DNA of 64,000 bases from Pseudomonas sp. RSB 5.4 (GCF_037126175.1 NZ_CP146986.1:1826501-1890500); one strand, 5' to 3'; positions 17,369 through 26,545 are shown, numbered from the stretch's first letter. A program made the numbers and translations. Notes: a model not told the origin generated them from the letters alone.

Positions 17369-19015
17369 TCATCGCCCGGCGAAACGCAACCGCGACAACT
17401 GCCGCAAATCCCCTTCCACGTAATAATCGTTGGTCCAGCTGTCATCCACCGCCAACGGACTCACCTGCTTGAGCTCCAGTTTTTTCGCGAAATAGCGAAA
17501 GCGGTAATGCTCATAGAAACGCAGAAGTTCCAGGCCATAGCGGTCAGCCAGATCGGTGTCGCCACGAATGATCAGGAAGTTCTCGTCATTGCCGTTACTG
17601 GCTGATGTACTGAGGTTGTGACTGCCGCTGATGATGGTCGGCGCATCGGTGGTGAAGTCGGTGACCACGGCTTTGGTGTGCACCAGCAGGTTGCCCTTCT
17701 GGCCTTTCATGCTTTCCTTGAGCCAGCCTTCCAGCCCGGTATTGAGTAATGCCGTGGCGGCGAATTCGGCTGTGCGGTCGGCATGAAACCCGGTGATGCT
17801 GCTCGCGGTGTTTTGCAGACCGTAACGCAGGATGTCGTCATGCGGTTTGCCGAGCAGCGCGTTGAGAATCATGTCCGGCAGGGCAAAAGCCGTGACGAAC
17901 AACACGTCCTTTTTGGCCGCCTCGATGATCTCGACGAACTCACGCAAATCGCCACCACCGCTGCGTGGCGAGAACCCGGCAAACAGCGGCTGCGTTGGGT
18001 CCATCGGGTTATGTTGAGTAATCCAGGTACGCGTCGCGCCGACATCGGTGGGGTTGGCCCAGACTTCTTCGAAGGTTTGCAAATAACGCGTGGCAATCGT
18101 CACGTCGTCGAGCGTGTGCACCACGTTGGCCTGGCGATACACGCCATTGGCGGTGAAATTGGTACTGCCGCACAGCACCGCCTGCGGTTGGCGCTGCCCG
18201 CTGCCATCGACACGGCTGAGGACAATAAATTTATCGTGGAAGATCTCGTGAGTGACGCGAGCGCGCTTGTTTGCCGCCGGCAACTTCGCCAGGTTCGCTT
18301 CGTTCAGGGCGGTATCGGAATCATCAGGTCGAGCGTGGTACAGCACACGCACTTGAACCCCGCGGGCGAACGCCGCGTTCACCGCCTCGATGATCGCCTG
18401 CAACTGATACTCGTAGATCGCGATATCCAACGCCCAATTGGCGTCGACGGCGCGCTCGATGTACCCGAGCAAACGCTCCAGCAGGCCGTTCTCCAACCAC
18501 AGGCGCGCCGCGTCGGGCCAGGCTTCGATGGGCAGATTCTTGTTGGCGCTGATTTGTGCGTCGAGGTCGGGAAACTTGCGCTGGAAGGCCTGACTGGCGG
18601 CCACGGCGCGGTTGAAGATCACGCTTTGGTTGGCCGGATGACCATCGTCACTGCTGATGCTCAGCTCCAGCGATTCGCCCAGTTGCGGTGCATCCGCCGT
18701 GCCGTAGGCCAGATGCACGCGATAGTGCATCGTTGTCCCCGGATCCACCGCGTAATCGGCCCAGCGGAATTTCTGCAAAGGGGCCTTATCGCTGGGCGTG
18801 GCGTGATACTGGAGGAAAGTGTGAGCCTTGCCGGGAAACGTCAGGCTGTTGAACAGGAACAACCACGGCCTGTCACCCTGCTGCTTCTCGATGGCGAAGC
18901 CGAGCAGGCCTTTGCGTCGGGGCTCGGCGAGGTCCATGGCGAGCAACACGCCGTTGGTGCCGGCGTAAGCTTTGACGCGAAAATCGTCCTGAGGATTGGC
19001 GACCAGTACCCGCAT
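17369..19015 (-). CDS. Phospholipase-D-like protein with two HKD motifs
   Basis: A 548-residue protein with two PLD domains. The first catalytic motif is HDKFIVLS (about residue 257, followed by GSTNFTANG). The second is HTKAVVTD (about 444, followed by SGSHNLSTSA), so the H-x-K core is complete in both halves and two-domain catalysis is possible. Residues 1-150 form a separate beta-rich domain (NSLTFPGKAHTFLQYHA, DPGTTMHYRVHLAYG). No signal peptide is seen. A strong AAGGAG lies before the ATG at 19015. Flanked by REP pairs on both sides, it is a single-gene unit. It could be a phospholipase or a nuclease; related stand-alone PLD proteins are poorly characterised in Pseudomonas. A role in stress or interbacterial toxicity is possible but not shown. 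Confidence 0.85.
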   Translation of the reverse strand: MRVLVANPQDDFRVKAYAGTNGVLLAMDLAEPRRKGLLGFAIEKQQGDRPWLFLFNSLTFPGKAHTFLQYHATPSDKAPLQKFRWADYAVDPGTTMHYRVHLAYGTADAPQLGESLELSISSDDGHPANQSVIFNRAVAASQAFQRKFPDLDAQISANKNLPIEAWPDAARLWLENGLLERLLGYIERAVDANWALDIAIYEYQLQAIIEAVNAAFARGVQVRVLYHARPDDSDTALNEANLAKLPAANKRARVTHEIFHDKFIVLSRVDGSGQRQPQAVLCGSTNFTANGVYRQANVVHTLDDVTIATRYLQTFEEVWANPTDVGATRTWITQHNPMDPTQPLFAGFSPRSGGGDLREFVEIIEAAKKDVLFVTAFALPDMILNALLGKPHDDILRYGLQNTASSITGFHADRTAEFAATALLNTGLEGWLKESMKGQKGNLLVHTKAVVTDFTTDAPTIISGSHNLSTSASNGNDENFLIIRGDTDLADRYGLELLRFYEHYRFRYFAKKLELKQVSPLAVDDSWTNDYYVEGDLRQLSRLRFAGR

Positions 19016-19098
19016 GATTCACTCCTTGTGATTGGGCTGGGGTGGAGCATAGAGCAGCGCTGCAAGTTTGGATGATATCCGTTTGAACCGAGGTGACC

Positions 19099-19172
19099 TC
19101 TTCGCGAGCAAGCCCGCTCCCACAGGTCAAGCAGCGTTCACATTCCTTGTAGGAGCGGGCTTGCTCGCGAAG
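19099..19172. repeat. REP doublet between the ChlD-like gene and the PLD-like gene
   Basis: Inverted arms cttcgcgagcaagcccgctc (19099-19118) extending to 19126 and the complementary copy at 19147-19172 face each other. Same REP family as the pair at 17254. Confidence 0.88.
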
Positions 19173-19187
19173 CGGCCCGCTCAGGCA

Positions 19188-19919
19188 TCACAGATCATCA
19201 ATGTGCCGATAATCCGCATTCAGTGCCGCCGCTAATTCCCGCGCCCGTGCCAATCGGATGGGCCCGCGCTCAATGTCGATCAACAATCCCGGACACTCCA
19301 GCGCCGGCATCGACGGCAAGGCTTTCAAACGCCCATCCGTGACCACCAGCAAGCGCTGCTGCTCGGCCGGAAAACGCTTTTGCCGCTGCACCAGCCACTG
19401 CTGCGCCTGCGCCAACGCCGCCACCAATGGCGTGCCGCCGCCAGCGCCCAACGCCTCCAGCCAGGTGCGCAAGCCACTCGACGCCTTCAGGCCCTGAACC
19501 TGCCATTTCGGCGTGGTACCGCTGGCGGTCAACAGTGCCAGTCGTGCCCGTTGCCGATAAGCGTCATCGAACAATTGTGCGAGCAGGCCTTTGGCATCAC
19601 TTAACGCCTGATGCCGACGCGTCGAAGCCGACGCATCGACGATCACCAGCCACAACTCATGGGGAGAACGAGTGCGCAACTGGAACTGCAAGTCCTCACG
19701 GGTTTGCGGGCGGCCGTTAAGCAGCGTTCCCGGCCAGTTCACCAGGCCGCTGCGCGCGGCATGGCGCTTGCCCTGGCGTCCGTGATCGAGGCGTCCGGCG
19801 CGGGGTCTGGCATTCGCCCCCGCATCGGATCGGGGACGAATGCCGATTACTTTTTTGGCCAGCTCGGCACTTCGCGGCGGGCACCGGTGGCCAGTGCCGG
19901 GGCGGGCATGTCGCCCCAC
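19188..19919 (-). CDS. vWA-domain protein, ChlD/BchD-like chelatase partner
   Basis: A 243-residue protein, basic at the N-terminus, then a von Willebrand A domain. The MIDAS motif DASAS (in LWLVIVDASASTRRH) and VTDGRL are present. It pairs with the AAA ATPase encoded just upstream, as BchD pairs with BchI in magnesium chelatase. Here both follow cobN, so together they likely form the ATPase motor for cobalt insertion, standing in for CobS and CobT. The only available start upstream of the domain is a GTG at 19919, overlapping the ATPase gene by 73 nt; a later non-ATG start is possible. The first 60 residues (Arg/Gly/Ala-rich) are linker-like, as in ChlD proteins. Confidence 0.82.
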   Translation of the reverse strand: MGRHARPGTGHRCPPRSAELAKKVIGIRPRSDAGANARPRAGRLDHGRQGKRHAARSGLVNWPGTLLNGRPQTREDLQFQLRTRSPHELWLVIVDASASTRRHQALSDAKGLLAQLFDDAYRQRARLALLTASGTTPKWQVQGLKASSGLRTWLEALGAGGGTPLVAALAQAQQWLVQRQKRFPAEQQRLLVVTDGRLKALPSMPALECPGLLIDIERGPIRLARARELAAALNADYRHIDDL

Positions 19920-20845
19920 TGCCCCTGGCCCTCGCTTAGTTCGGCTTGGGTATTGGCTGAGTTCTGCGCGGGAGGCTGCGGGCTGGACGAAGACGATTCA
20001 CGACGGCGATGACGCAGGGCAAACTCCGCCACCGCGTCGATGTCTTGCTCGGCAATCGCTGCAGCACCGCGCCACGCCGCGTGAGCACGGGCGGCGCGCA
20101 GCCAGACCAGATCGGCACGCAAGCCATCGACACCCGCCGCAAAGCAACGCTCGGTGATGCTCGCCAACGCATCGTCGTCCAGCGGAATGCTCGCCAAGGC
20201 GATGCGCGCCTGCTCGCAGCGTTCACGCAGCGCTTGCTGCTGTGCTTCCCACTGCGCGCAGAACGCCTGTGGATCGCTGTCGAAATCCAGTCGGCGGCGG
20301 ATAATCTGCCCGCGTTCGGTCGGCGCGGTGTGGCCGCTGAGGGCGACGTTCAGGCCGAAACGGTCAAGCAGCTGTGGCCGCAATTCGCCCTCTTCCGGGT
20401 TCATCGTGCCGATCAAGACGAACCGCGCCGAATGCCGATGGGAGATGCCGTCGCGTTCGATCAGGTTGGTGCCGCTGGCCGCCACATCAAGCAGCAGATC
20501 CACCAGATGATCGGGCAGCAGGTTCACTTCATCGACATAGAGCACACCGCCGTCAGCCTTGGCCAATACACCGGGAGAAAACTGCGCACGGCCTGCGCTC
20601 AGCGCCGCGTCGAGATCGAGGGTGCCGACCAGACGTTCTTCGGTGGCACCCAGCGGCAAGGTGACGAACTGCCCGCTCGCCAACAGATCGGCGAGGCCAC
20701 GGGCCAGGGTCGATTTGGCCATGCCGCGCGGGCCTTCGATCAGCACGCCACCGATTTTCGGGTCGATGGCGGTGAGGTATAGCGCAAGTTTCAGGTCATC
20801 GGCGCCGACCACGGCGGAGAGCGGGAAATGCGGGGTGTCGGTCAT
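19847..20845 (-). CDS. ChlI/BchI-like AAA ATPase, chelatase subunit
   Basis: A 332-residue AAA+ protein of the magnesium-chelatase I family. It has Walker A GPRGMAKST, Walker B GGVLYVDEVNLL, sensor-1 region FVLIGTMNPEEGELRPQLL with arginine finger context DRFGLNVAL, and a C-terminal helical lid. The ATG at 20845 (MTDTPHFPLS) is preferred over one 13 codons upstream. The acidic, Ser/Pro-rich tail (about residues 280-332) is a linker toward the vWA partner. It lies between cobN and the vWA gene on the same strand. Inferred job: ATP-driven remodelling of CobN during cobalt insertion into hydrogenobyrinate a,c-diamide. Confidence 0.9.
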   Translation of the reverse strand: MTDTPHFPLSAVVGADDLKLALYLTAIDPKIGGVLIEGPRGMAKSTLARGLADLLASGQFVTLPLGATEERLVGTLDLDAALSAGRAQFSPGVLAKADGGVLYVDEVNLLPDHLVDLLLDVAASGTNLIERDGISHRHSARFVLIGTMNPEEGELRPQLLDRFGLNVALSGHTAPTERGQIIRRRLDFDSDPQAFCAQWEAQQQALRERCEQARIALASIPLDDDALASITERCFAAGVDGLRADLVWLRAARAHAAWRGAAAIAEQDIDAVAEFALRHRRRESSSSSPQPPAQNSANTQAELSEGQGQWGDMPAPALATGARREVPSWPKK

Positions 20846-20884
20846 CTTCAATACTCGGTCATGGTCGGAGTGAATGCATTTCAA

Positions 20885-20973
20885 TGTAGGAGTGAGCCTG
20901 CTCGCGATAGCGGTGGGTCAGCGACAAATAGGTTTGCTGATACACCGCTATCGCGAGCAGGCTCACTCCTACA
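20885..20973. repeat. REP doublet of the GTAGGAGTGAGCC type
   Basis: The left arm starting tgtaggagtgagcctgctcg at 20885 and its inverted copy ending at 20973 are near-perfect complements over 31 nt each. The sequence differs from the GTGGGAGCGAGC type found elsewhere in the window, so a second REP family is present. It separates cobN from the chlI-like gene. Confidence 0.92.
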
Positions 20974-20988
20974 AGGGATTGTGGTGTG

Positions 20989-23900
20989 TCAGGTGTCTTC
21001 TTCTATATCCAGCAGCAGATTTTCCAGGGCCTCTTTGTAGACCCCGGGTTCCTGCCACATCCCGCGCTGCTGCGCTTCCAGCATGCGCTCGGTCATGTCG
21101 CGCAGCGCATGCGGATTGTGTTCGCGAACAAAATCCCGGGTCGCCGGATCGAGCAAATAAGCGTCGGCCAGCAACGCGTACTGATGATCGTCAATCAGCT
21201 GCGTGGTGGCATCGAAGGCGAACAGGTTATCGACCGTCGCCGCCAGCTCGAACGCGCCTTTATAGCCGTGGCGTTTGACCCCGTCGATCCATTTTGGATT
21301 GGCCGCCCGCGAGCGGATCACCCGGTTCAGTTCTTCTTTCAGGGTGCGGATTTTCGGCAGATCCGGCTGACTGTGATCGCCGTGATAACTGGCCGCTGCT
21401 TCCCCGCGCAGGGTTTCCACCGCCGCGAGCATGCCGCCCTGAAACTGGTAATAGTCGTTGGAGTCGAGCAGGTCATGCTCGCGATTGTCCTGGTTCTGTA
21501 GCACCGCCTGCACCTGGCTCAGACGCTGGACGAACTGCTCGCGGGCGGCGGTGCCTTCGTCCGCCCCGCCGTAAGCGTAGGCACCCCAGTTCAGGTAGAC
21601 CTCGGCCAGATCCTCGCGACTCTGCCACAGGCGCCCGTCGATCGCGCCTTGCACACCGGCGCCGTAAGCCCCGGGCTTGGCGCCGAAGATCCGCCAGCCG
21701 GCCTGGCGCCGCGCCGCATCGGCATCCAGCCCGGATTGCAGCAGCGCTTCACGCTCGGCGCGCACTTTCGCCGCCAGCGGATTGAGGTCATCCGGTTCGT
21801 CCAGCGCCGCCACCGCTTGCACGGCCGCGTCGAACAGGCGAATCAGGTTGGCAAAGGCATCGCGGAAGAAGCCCGAGACCCGCAGTGTGACATCGACCCG
21901 TGGCCGGTCGAGCAGGCTCAGCGGCAGAATCTCGAAGTCATCGACGCGCTGACTGCCGGTGGCCCACACCGGACGCACGCCCATCAGCGCCATGGCCTGA
22001 ACGATGTCGTCACCGCCGGTACGCATGGTCGCAGTGCCCCACACCGACAGACCGAGCTGACGCAGGTGATCGCCGTGATCCTGCAAGTGGCGCTCAAGGA
22101 TCAACGTGGCGGACTGGAAACCGATGCGCCACGCGGTGGTGGTCGGCAGGTTGCGCACGTCCACCGAGTAGAAGTTGCGCCCGGTGGGCAACACGTCGAG
22201 ACGGCCACGGCTGGGTGCGCCACTTGGGCCGGCGGGGACAAAGCGACCGCCGAGGGCGTCGAGCAGGCCGCGCATTTCAGCGGGACCGCAGGCGTCGAGG
22301 CGTGGGGCGACGACTTCGCGCAGGTTATCAATGATCGCGCTCACTTCAGCCCAACACGCCCCTTGTGGGAGCGAGCTTGCTCGCGAAAGCGTCGTGTCAG
22401 TCGTCATTGATATACCTGACCCACCGCTTTCGCGAGCAAGCTCGCTCCCACAGGGGATTTGTAGTGTTTGGGAAATCAGTTGGGTGGCGAACAGTTCAAG
22501 CCGTTCGCGGGTGTCGCCGGCGCTGCGCCAGACTTCGTCGCTGACGTTTTGCAGCGCTATCGGACGTGGGCCGTTCCAGGAATCGGCAAGCGCACAATCC
22601 AGCGGATCAAAGTCCAATTCAAACGCCTTGGCCAACGCCCGCAGCAAACTCGACTGCGCGCCCTTGCCGTCGCCACGCGGAATGCGCAGCAAGGCCAGCA
22701 ACGTATCGATGCGCAAACGTCCGGTCGGCGACTCGCCGAAAATGTGCAGGCCATCGCGAATCTGCGATTCCTTCAGGTCACATAAATAGGTGTCCAGACG
22801 CGGCAGCCAGATCGCTGCATCGGCGTCGCTGTCCAGACCGGCGTCGAGTTGCAGTTCGCGGTCGATCTGCGTTTCGCGCACCAGTTGCAGAATGTCGCGC
22901 TGCAACTCCCGCGCACGACGCGGATCGAGCAGTTGCGCCTCGTAATATTCGTCGGCCAGCAGCTCCAGATTGCGCAACGGGCCGTAGGTTTCGGCGCGGG
23001 TCAGCGGCGGCATCAGGTGGTCGATGATCACCGCTTGCGTACGCCGTTTGGCCTGGGCGCCCTCGCCCGGGTCATTGACGATAAACGGATAGATGTTCGG
23101 CAGCGGCCCGAGCAACGCGTCCGGCCAGCAATTCTCCGAAAGCCCCACGCCCTTACCCGGCAGCCATTCGAGGTTGCCGTGCTTGCCGACGTGAATCACC
23201 GCGTGGGCACCGTAGGTGTTGCGCAGCCAGAAATAGAACGCCAGATAACCGTGCGGTGGCACCAGATCCGGGTCGTGGTACACCGCGCTCGGATCGACCT
23301 GATAACCGCGCGCCGGTTGAATGCCGACGAAGGTCAGGCCAAAACGCAGACCGGCGATCATCATCCGTCCGTCACGGCACATCGGATCGTTTTGCGGCGC
23401 GCCCCAGCGTTCCAGCACTGCCGCGCGATTGGCTTCCGGCAGCGCGTTGAACATCGCCAGATAGGCGTCCATCGCCAAGCTTTGCTGGCACGGACGCAGG
23501 TCAATGCTATCGAGGTCATTGCTGACGCCGCCGAGCAATTGCTGGATCAACGCGGTGCCGCTGTCCGGCAACTCAGCGGCCAGCGGAAAACCTTCCGCCT
23601 GCAACGCCCGCAGGATATTCAACGCTGCCGCTGGTGTGTCGAGACCGACGCCATTGCCGATCCGACCATCGCGGGTCGGGTAGTTAGCGAGGATCAGCGC
23701 GATGCGTTTTTCCGCGTTCGGCAGCCGCGCCAGATCGCTCCAGCGCCGGGCCAGTTCGGCGACGAAATCCATGCGCTCGGGTTGCGCCCGGTAGCAGACC
23801 ACGTCGGACTGACTGCGCTCACTGCGCCAGGCCAGATCCTTGAAGCTGATCGGACGGCTGATGATGCGCCCATCAAGTTCCGGCAAGGCGATGTGCATCG

Positions 23901-24837
23901 CCAGATCCCGTGGCCCGAGGCCCTGCTCGCTGTCGCGCCAGCCCGGTTCGTTGTCTTGGGCGCAGATCGCCTGAATCACCGGAATATTGCGCCGGAACGG
24001 CCGCAGGTGCGGGGCTTCCGGACTGGATTGCGCGAAGCCGGTGGTGTTGAGAATCACCGCCGCCTCGACCTCATCCAGCCAGTCCTCGACCACACTCAGG
24101 CAGCCGGGTTCTTTCAGGCTGGCGACGGCAATCGGCAACGGATTAAGCCCCGCCGCCTGCAAGCGCTGGCAGAACACATCGATGAACGCGGTGTTGGCCG
24201 CTTGCAAATGCGAGCGATAAAACAACACCGCCGTCACCGGGCGACCCGGCTGCCAATCGGCTTGCCAGTCGCTCAGTGCGGCGGTGTTTTTCTGTGGGTG
24301 GTAAATCGCCGTACGCGGCAGCGCTTGCGGCTCGCCCCAGGCGTAATCCCGCGCCAGCCAGCGGTTGGCCAGACAACGAAAGAAATCCAGCGCATTGCCC
24401 ATGCCGCCCTGACGCAGGAACTGCCAGAGGCGGTCGCGATCTTCGGCGGGCACGGTGCTCAGGTCGCTGAGTTCCGGGTCGGGACGGTCATCACCGGGCA
24501 CCAGAATCACCTGCACGCCGCGCTCGGACAATTCCACCAGACGCTCGACGCCGTAACGCCAATAGGCGATGCCGCCGTGCAGCGAAATCAGAATGACCTT
24601 GGCGTGACGCAACACCTCATCGACATACAGATCGACCGAGGCGTGATTCTGCACCTGCATCGGATTGGCCAGGCGCAGGCTCGGGTAATCCTCGGGCAGT
24701 TGCTGCGCCGCTTCGGCGAGCAGCGCCAGGCTGGAATCGCCGCTGCACAGGATCACCAGCTCGGCGGGGGTTTGTCCAAGGTCGGCAATGTTGTCATCCG
24801 ACACGAAACCGCCGGGCTGGGTCCTGAGCAGGTGCAT
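20989..24837 (-). CDS. cobN: Cobaltochelatase subunit CobN, carrying an in-frame REP-derived insert
   Basis: A 1282-residue protein of the CobN/BchH family, the large subunit that binds the corrin ring and cobalt in the aerobic B12 pathway. Characteristic parts include VILISLHGGIAYWRYG near the N-terminus, NYPTRDGRIGNGVGLDTP in the middle, HVGKHGNLEWLPGKGVGLS (the chelatase core histidine region) and SVDVRNLPTTTAWRIG toward the C-terminus. The ATG at 24837 is 4 nt from the cobW stop (cobW ends at 24841), so the two are co-transcribed under the cobalamin riboswitch. Residues about 794-826 are translated from a REP pair (SELARES ... LSRASSLPQG) and have no place in the family. The frame is kept, so the protein may remain active. 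Confidence 0.95.
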   Translation of the reverse strand: MHLLRTQPGGFVSDDNIADLGQTPAELVILCSGDSSLALLAEAAQQLPEDYPSLRLANPMQVQNHASVDLYVDEVLRHAKVILISLHGGIAYWRYGVERLVELSERGVQVILVPGDDRPDPELSDLSTVPAEDRDRLWQFLRQGGMGNALDFFRCLANRWLARDYAWGEPQALPRTAIYHPQKNTAALSDWQADWQPGRPVTAVLFYRSHLQAANTAFIDVFCQRLQAAGLNPLPIAVASLKEPGCLSVVEDWLDEVEAAVILNTTGFAQSSPEAPHLRPFRRNIPVIQAICAQDNEPGWRDSEQGLGPRDLAMHIALPELDGRIISRPISFKDLAWRSERSQSDVVCYRAQPERMDFVAELARRWSDLARLPNAEKRIALILANYPTRDGRIGNGVGLDTPAAALNILRALQAEGFPLAAELPDSGTALIQQLLGGVSNDLDSIDLRPCQQSLAMDAYLAMFNALPEANRAAVLERWGAPQNDPMCRDGRMMIAGLRFGLTFVGIQPARGYQVDPSAVYHDPDLVPPHGYLAFYFWLRNTYGAHAVIHVGKHGNLEWLPGKGVGLSENCWPDALLGPLPNIYPFIVNDPGEGAQAKRRTQAVIIDHLMPPLTRAETYGPLRNLELLADEYYEAQLLDPRRARELQRDILQLVRETQIDRELQLDAGLDSDADAAIWLPRLDTYLCDLKESQIRDGLHIFGESPTGRLRIDTLLALLRIPRGDGKGAQSSLLRALAKAFELDFDPLDCALADSWNGPRPIALQNVSDEVWRSAGDTRERLELFATQLISQTLQIPCGSELARESGGSGISMTTDTTLSRASSLPQGACWAEVSAIIDNLREVVAPRLDACGPAEMRGLLDALGGRFVPAGPSGAPSRGRLDVLPTGRNFYSVDVRNLPTTTAWRIGFQSATLILERHLQDHGDHLRQLGLSVWGTATMRTGGDDIVQAMALMGVRPVWATGSQRVDDFEILPLSLLDRPRVDVTLRVSGFFRDAFANLIRLFDAAVQAVAALDEPDDLNPLAAKVRAEREALLQSGLDADAARRQAGWRIFGAKPGAYGAGVQGAIDGRLWQSREDLAEVYLNWGAYAYGGADEGTAAREQFVQRLSQVQAVLQNQDNREHDLLDSNDYYQFQGGMLAAVETLRGEAAASYHGDHSQPDLPKIRTLKEELNRVIRSRAANPKWIDGVKRHGYKGAFELAATVDNLFAFDATTQLIDDHQYALLADAYLLDPATRDFVREHNPHALRDMTERMLEAQQRGMWQEPGVYKEALENLLLDIEEDT
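22360..22456. repeat. REP doublet inserted inside the cobN coding region
   Basis: Arms cccttgtgggagcgagcttg... (22360-22392) and the inverted copy (22425-22456) are the same GTGGGAGCGAGCTTGCTCGCGA REP type as in intergenic sites. REP elements are normally excluded from genes; here the element is read through in frame. Confidence 0.93.
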
Positions 24838-24840
24838 GGC

Positions 24841-25911
24841 TTAAACGCTGAGCGCGGCGCGCAGTTGCGCTTCGAGTTGCGCAGCGTCGAGTTCCTGACC
24901 GATCAGCACCAGACGGGTGACGCGCGCCTCGTCAGCGCCCCACTGACGGTCGAAGTGCTTGTCGAAACGCGTGCCCACGCCCTGAATCAACAGGCGCATC
25001 GGCTTGTTCGGAATCGCCGCGAAGCCCTTCACGCGCAGGATGCCGTGCTTGACCACCAATTGCGTCAGCGCGTCGAGCAGCAGGCTTTCGTCGGCTTGCG
25101 GCAGTTCGATCGAGATCGAATCGAAGGCGTCGTGATCGTGGTCATCGTGATCGTCATCACCGTCGTGGTGGTGGTCGTGATGACTGTGGCGGCTGTCGAT
25201 GTGTTCTTCAGAGCCGGCGCCGAGGCCGATCAGCACGTCCAGCGGCAGGCGACCGTTGCTGGCTTCGATGATTTTTACTGCGGGCGGCAGTTCTTCGGCG
25301 ACTTCCAGGCGTACGCGAGCCAGATCTTCCGCGCTGGTCTGGTCGGCCTTGTTCAGGATCACCAGGTCGGCGCTGGCCAGTTGGTCGGCGAACAACTCAT
25401 GAAGTGGCGATTCGTGATCGAGGTTCGGATCGAGTTTGCGCTGGGCATCGACCTGATCCGGGAACGCGGCAAACGTGCCAGCGGCCACGGCCGGGCTGTC
25501 GACCACGGTGATCACCGCGTCAACGGTGCAGGCGCTGCGGATTTCCGGCCACTGGAACGCTTGAACCAGCGGTTTTGGCAGGGCCAGGCCAGAGGTTTCG
25601 ATCAGGATGTGGTCGAGATCGCCGCGACGGGCGACCAGTTCGCGCATCACCGGGAAGAATTCTTCCTGAACCGTGCAGCACAGGCAGCCGTTGGCCAGTT
25701 CATAGACGCGGCCGGTGGCTTCTTCTTCGGTGCAGCCGATGGTGCATTGCTTGAGGATTTCACCGTCGATGCCCAGTTCGCCGAACTCGTTGACGATCAC
25801 GGCGATGCGACGGCCCTGAGCGTTGTCGAGCATGTGTCGCAGCAAGGTGGTTTTGCCCGAGCCGAGAAAACCGGTGACGATGGTGACGGGGAGTTTGGCC
25901 AGTGTTTTCAT
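24841..25911 (-). CDS. cobW: CobW-type GTP-binding metallochaperone
   Basis: A 356-residue G3E-family GTPase. Motifs: P-loop GFLGSGKTT (residues 14-22), the metal-binding CxCC in NGCLCCTVQ, ETSGLALP, LNKAD-type guanine motif (VILNKADQ), and a His/Asp-rich loop (HSHHDHHHDGDDDHDDHDHD) before the C-terminal CobW domain. Such proteins deliver a metal; in B12 operons the cargo is Co(II) for the CobN chelatase. The ATG at 25911 (MKTLAKLPVTIVTGF) has AAGGG upstream and lies about 108 nt below a cobalamin riboswitch. A longer frame reaching 26139 merely reads through the riboswitch. It is the first gene of the cobW-cobN-chlI-chlD unit. Confidence 0.96.
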   Translation of the reverse strand: MKTLAKLPVTIVTGFLGSGKTTLLRHMLDNAQGRRIAVIVNEFGELGIDGEILKQCTIGCTEEEATGRVYELANGCLCCTVQEEFFPVMRELVARRGDLDHILIETSGLALPKPLVQAFQWPEIRSACTVDAVITVVDSPAVAAGTFAAFPDQVDAQRKLDPNLDHESPLHELFADQLASADLVILNKADQTSAEDLARVRLEVAEELPPAVKIIEASNGRLPLDVLIGLGAGSEEHIDSRHSHHDHHHDGDDDHDDHDHDAFDSISIELPQADESLLLDALTQLVVKHGILRVKGFAAIPNKPMRLLIQGVGTRFDKHFDRQWGADEARVTRLVLIGQELDAAQLEAQLRAALSV

Positions 25912-26018
25912 CGGATGCCCTTTGGCAAGGTGGCGGGCATACGGGACGAGATCCGCTGCGAACGCGCGCGCGGAAGAATTCGCCACCGGATCACCCCGCC
26001 CGGTTGTAGTGAGAAATC

Positions 26019-26203
26019 TGTGACGAGGCAGGTCTCCTGGCTGACGGTGTTCAGGCCTTGGGCCCGGCATTCGCTGCGCCTTCCCGCTGGCTCTGTGGAT
26101 TGAGCTGGCAGTGGCGTGGCAACGAATTTCACCGTTCACAGTTGCGGGGGCAGCCGCGGCTTTGACCGCGTTCCCTTCTTAGCTTCGGCGTGGGCCGAAG
26201 AAC
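26019..26203 (-). ncRNA. Cobalamin riboswitch controlling cobW-cobN-chlI-chlD
   Basis: On the minus strand the segment has the usual aptamer landmarks in order. GGTTCTTCGGCCCACGCCGA leads to AAGAAGGGAACGCGG, then the B12-box-type GCTGCCCCCGCAACTGTGA, then AGCCAGGAGACCTGCC at the 3' end. The spacing of about 185 nt fits the class. It ends 107 nt upstream of the cobW start, so the expression platform must lie in between. I see no clear T-tailed terminator there, which favours control at translation or through Rho. High adenosylcobalamin should turn the operon off. Confidence 0.93.
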
Positions 26204-26255
26204 CTCGAAAGCGCAAGGCTACGCATGGCTTGAGGATGGGTCAATGTTTGGATTG

Positions 26256-26545
26256 GGGGCATATCCGTTTCTGCGGGTGTCGCCGCTGGCGGTTTCGCTC
26301 TTACAGCGAGTCACCTTTTCCAAACGCCGAAAAGGTAACCCAAAAGGCTTTGCCCCGGCGTACGGCACTTCGCTGAGGCTCAGTGTTCCCTCGCTACGGT
26401 GCCCATCAGGGGGCATCGCCTCCGGTTTGCTTCGCTGCACCTCCTCTCGATGGATGCGGCTTCGCCGCATGGCGCTGCGCGCCTACCCCCCTGATGGACA
26501 CCTTCGCTCGGCCTGCCGAAGGGGCTGAAGATCAAAAGCCACATC
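26256..26545. repeat. Left copy of a diverged ~290-bp inverted repeat in the B12 intergenic island
   Basis: This block is repeated in inverted orientation at about 26822-27116. The best-conserved stretch is CGGTTTGCTTCGCTGCACCT with the following CCTCTC. Other shared parts are ATATCCGTT near the outer end and AACCAAAAGG/AACCCAAAAGG next to AAACGCC. No transposase or open frame with a product is inside. It resembles dispersed intergenic repeats seen in fluorescent pseudomonads. Confidence 0.75.

Noticed and set aside
22849..26103. Very long open frame on the plus strand (about 1080 codons)
   Set aside because: It is antisense to cobN and cobW, has His/Arg/Gln-rich composition typical of GC-rich shadow frames, and has no recognisable domain.
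25912..26139. N-terminal extension of CobW by 76 residues
   Set aside because: The extension translates the cobalamin riboswitch; the family begins at MKTLAKLPVTIVTGF with a good ribosome site.
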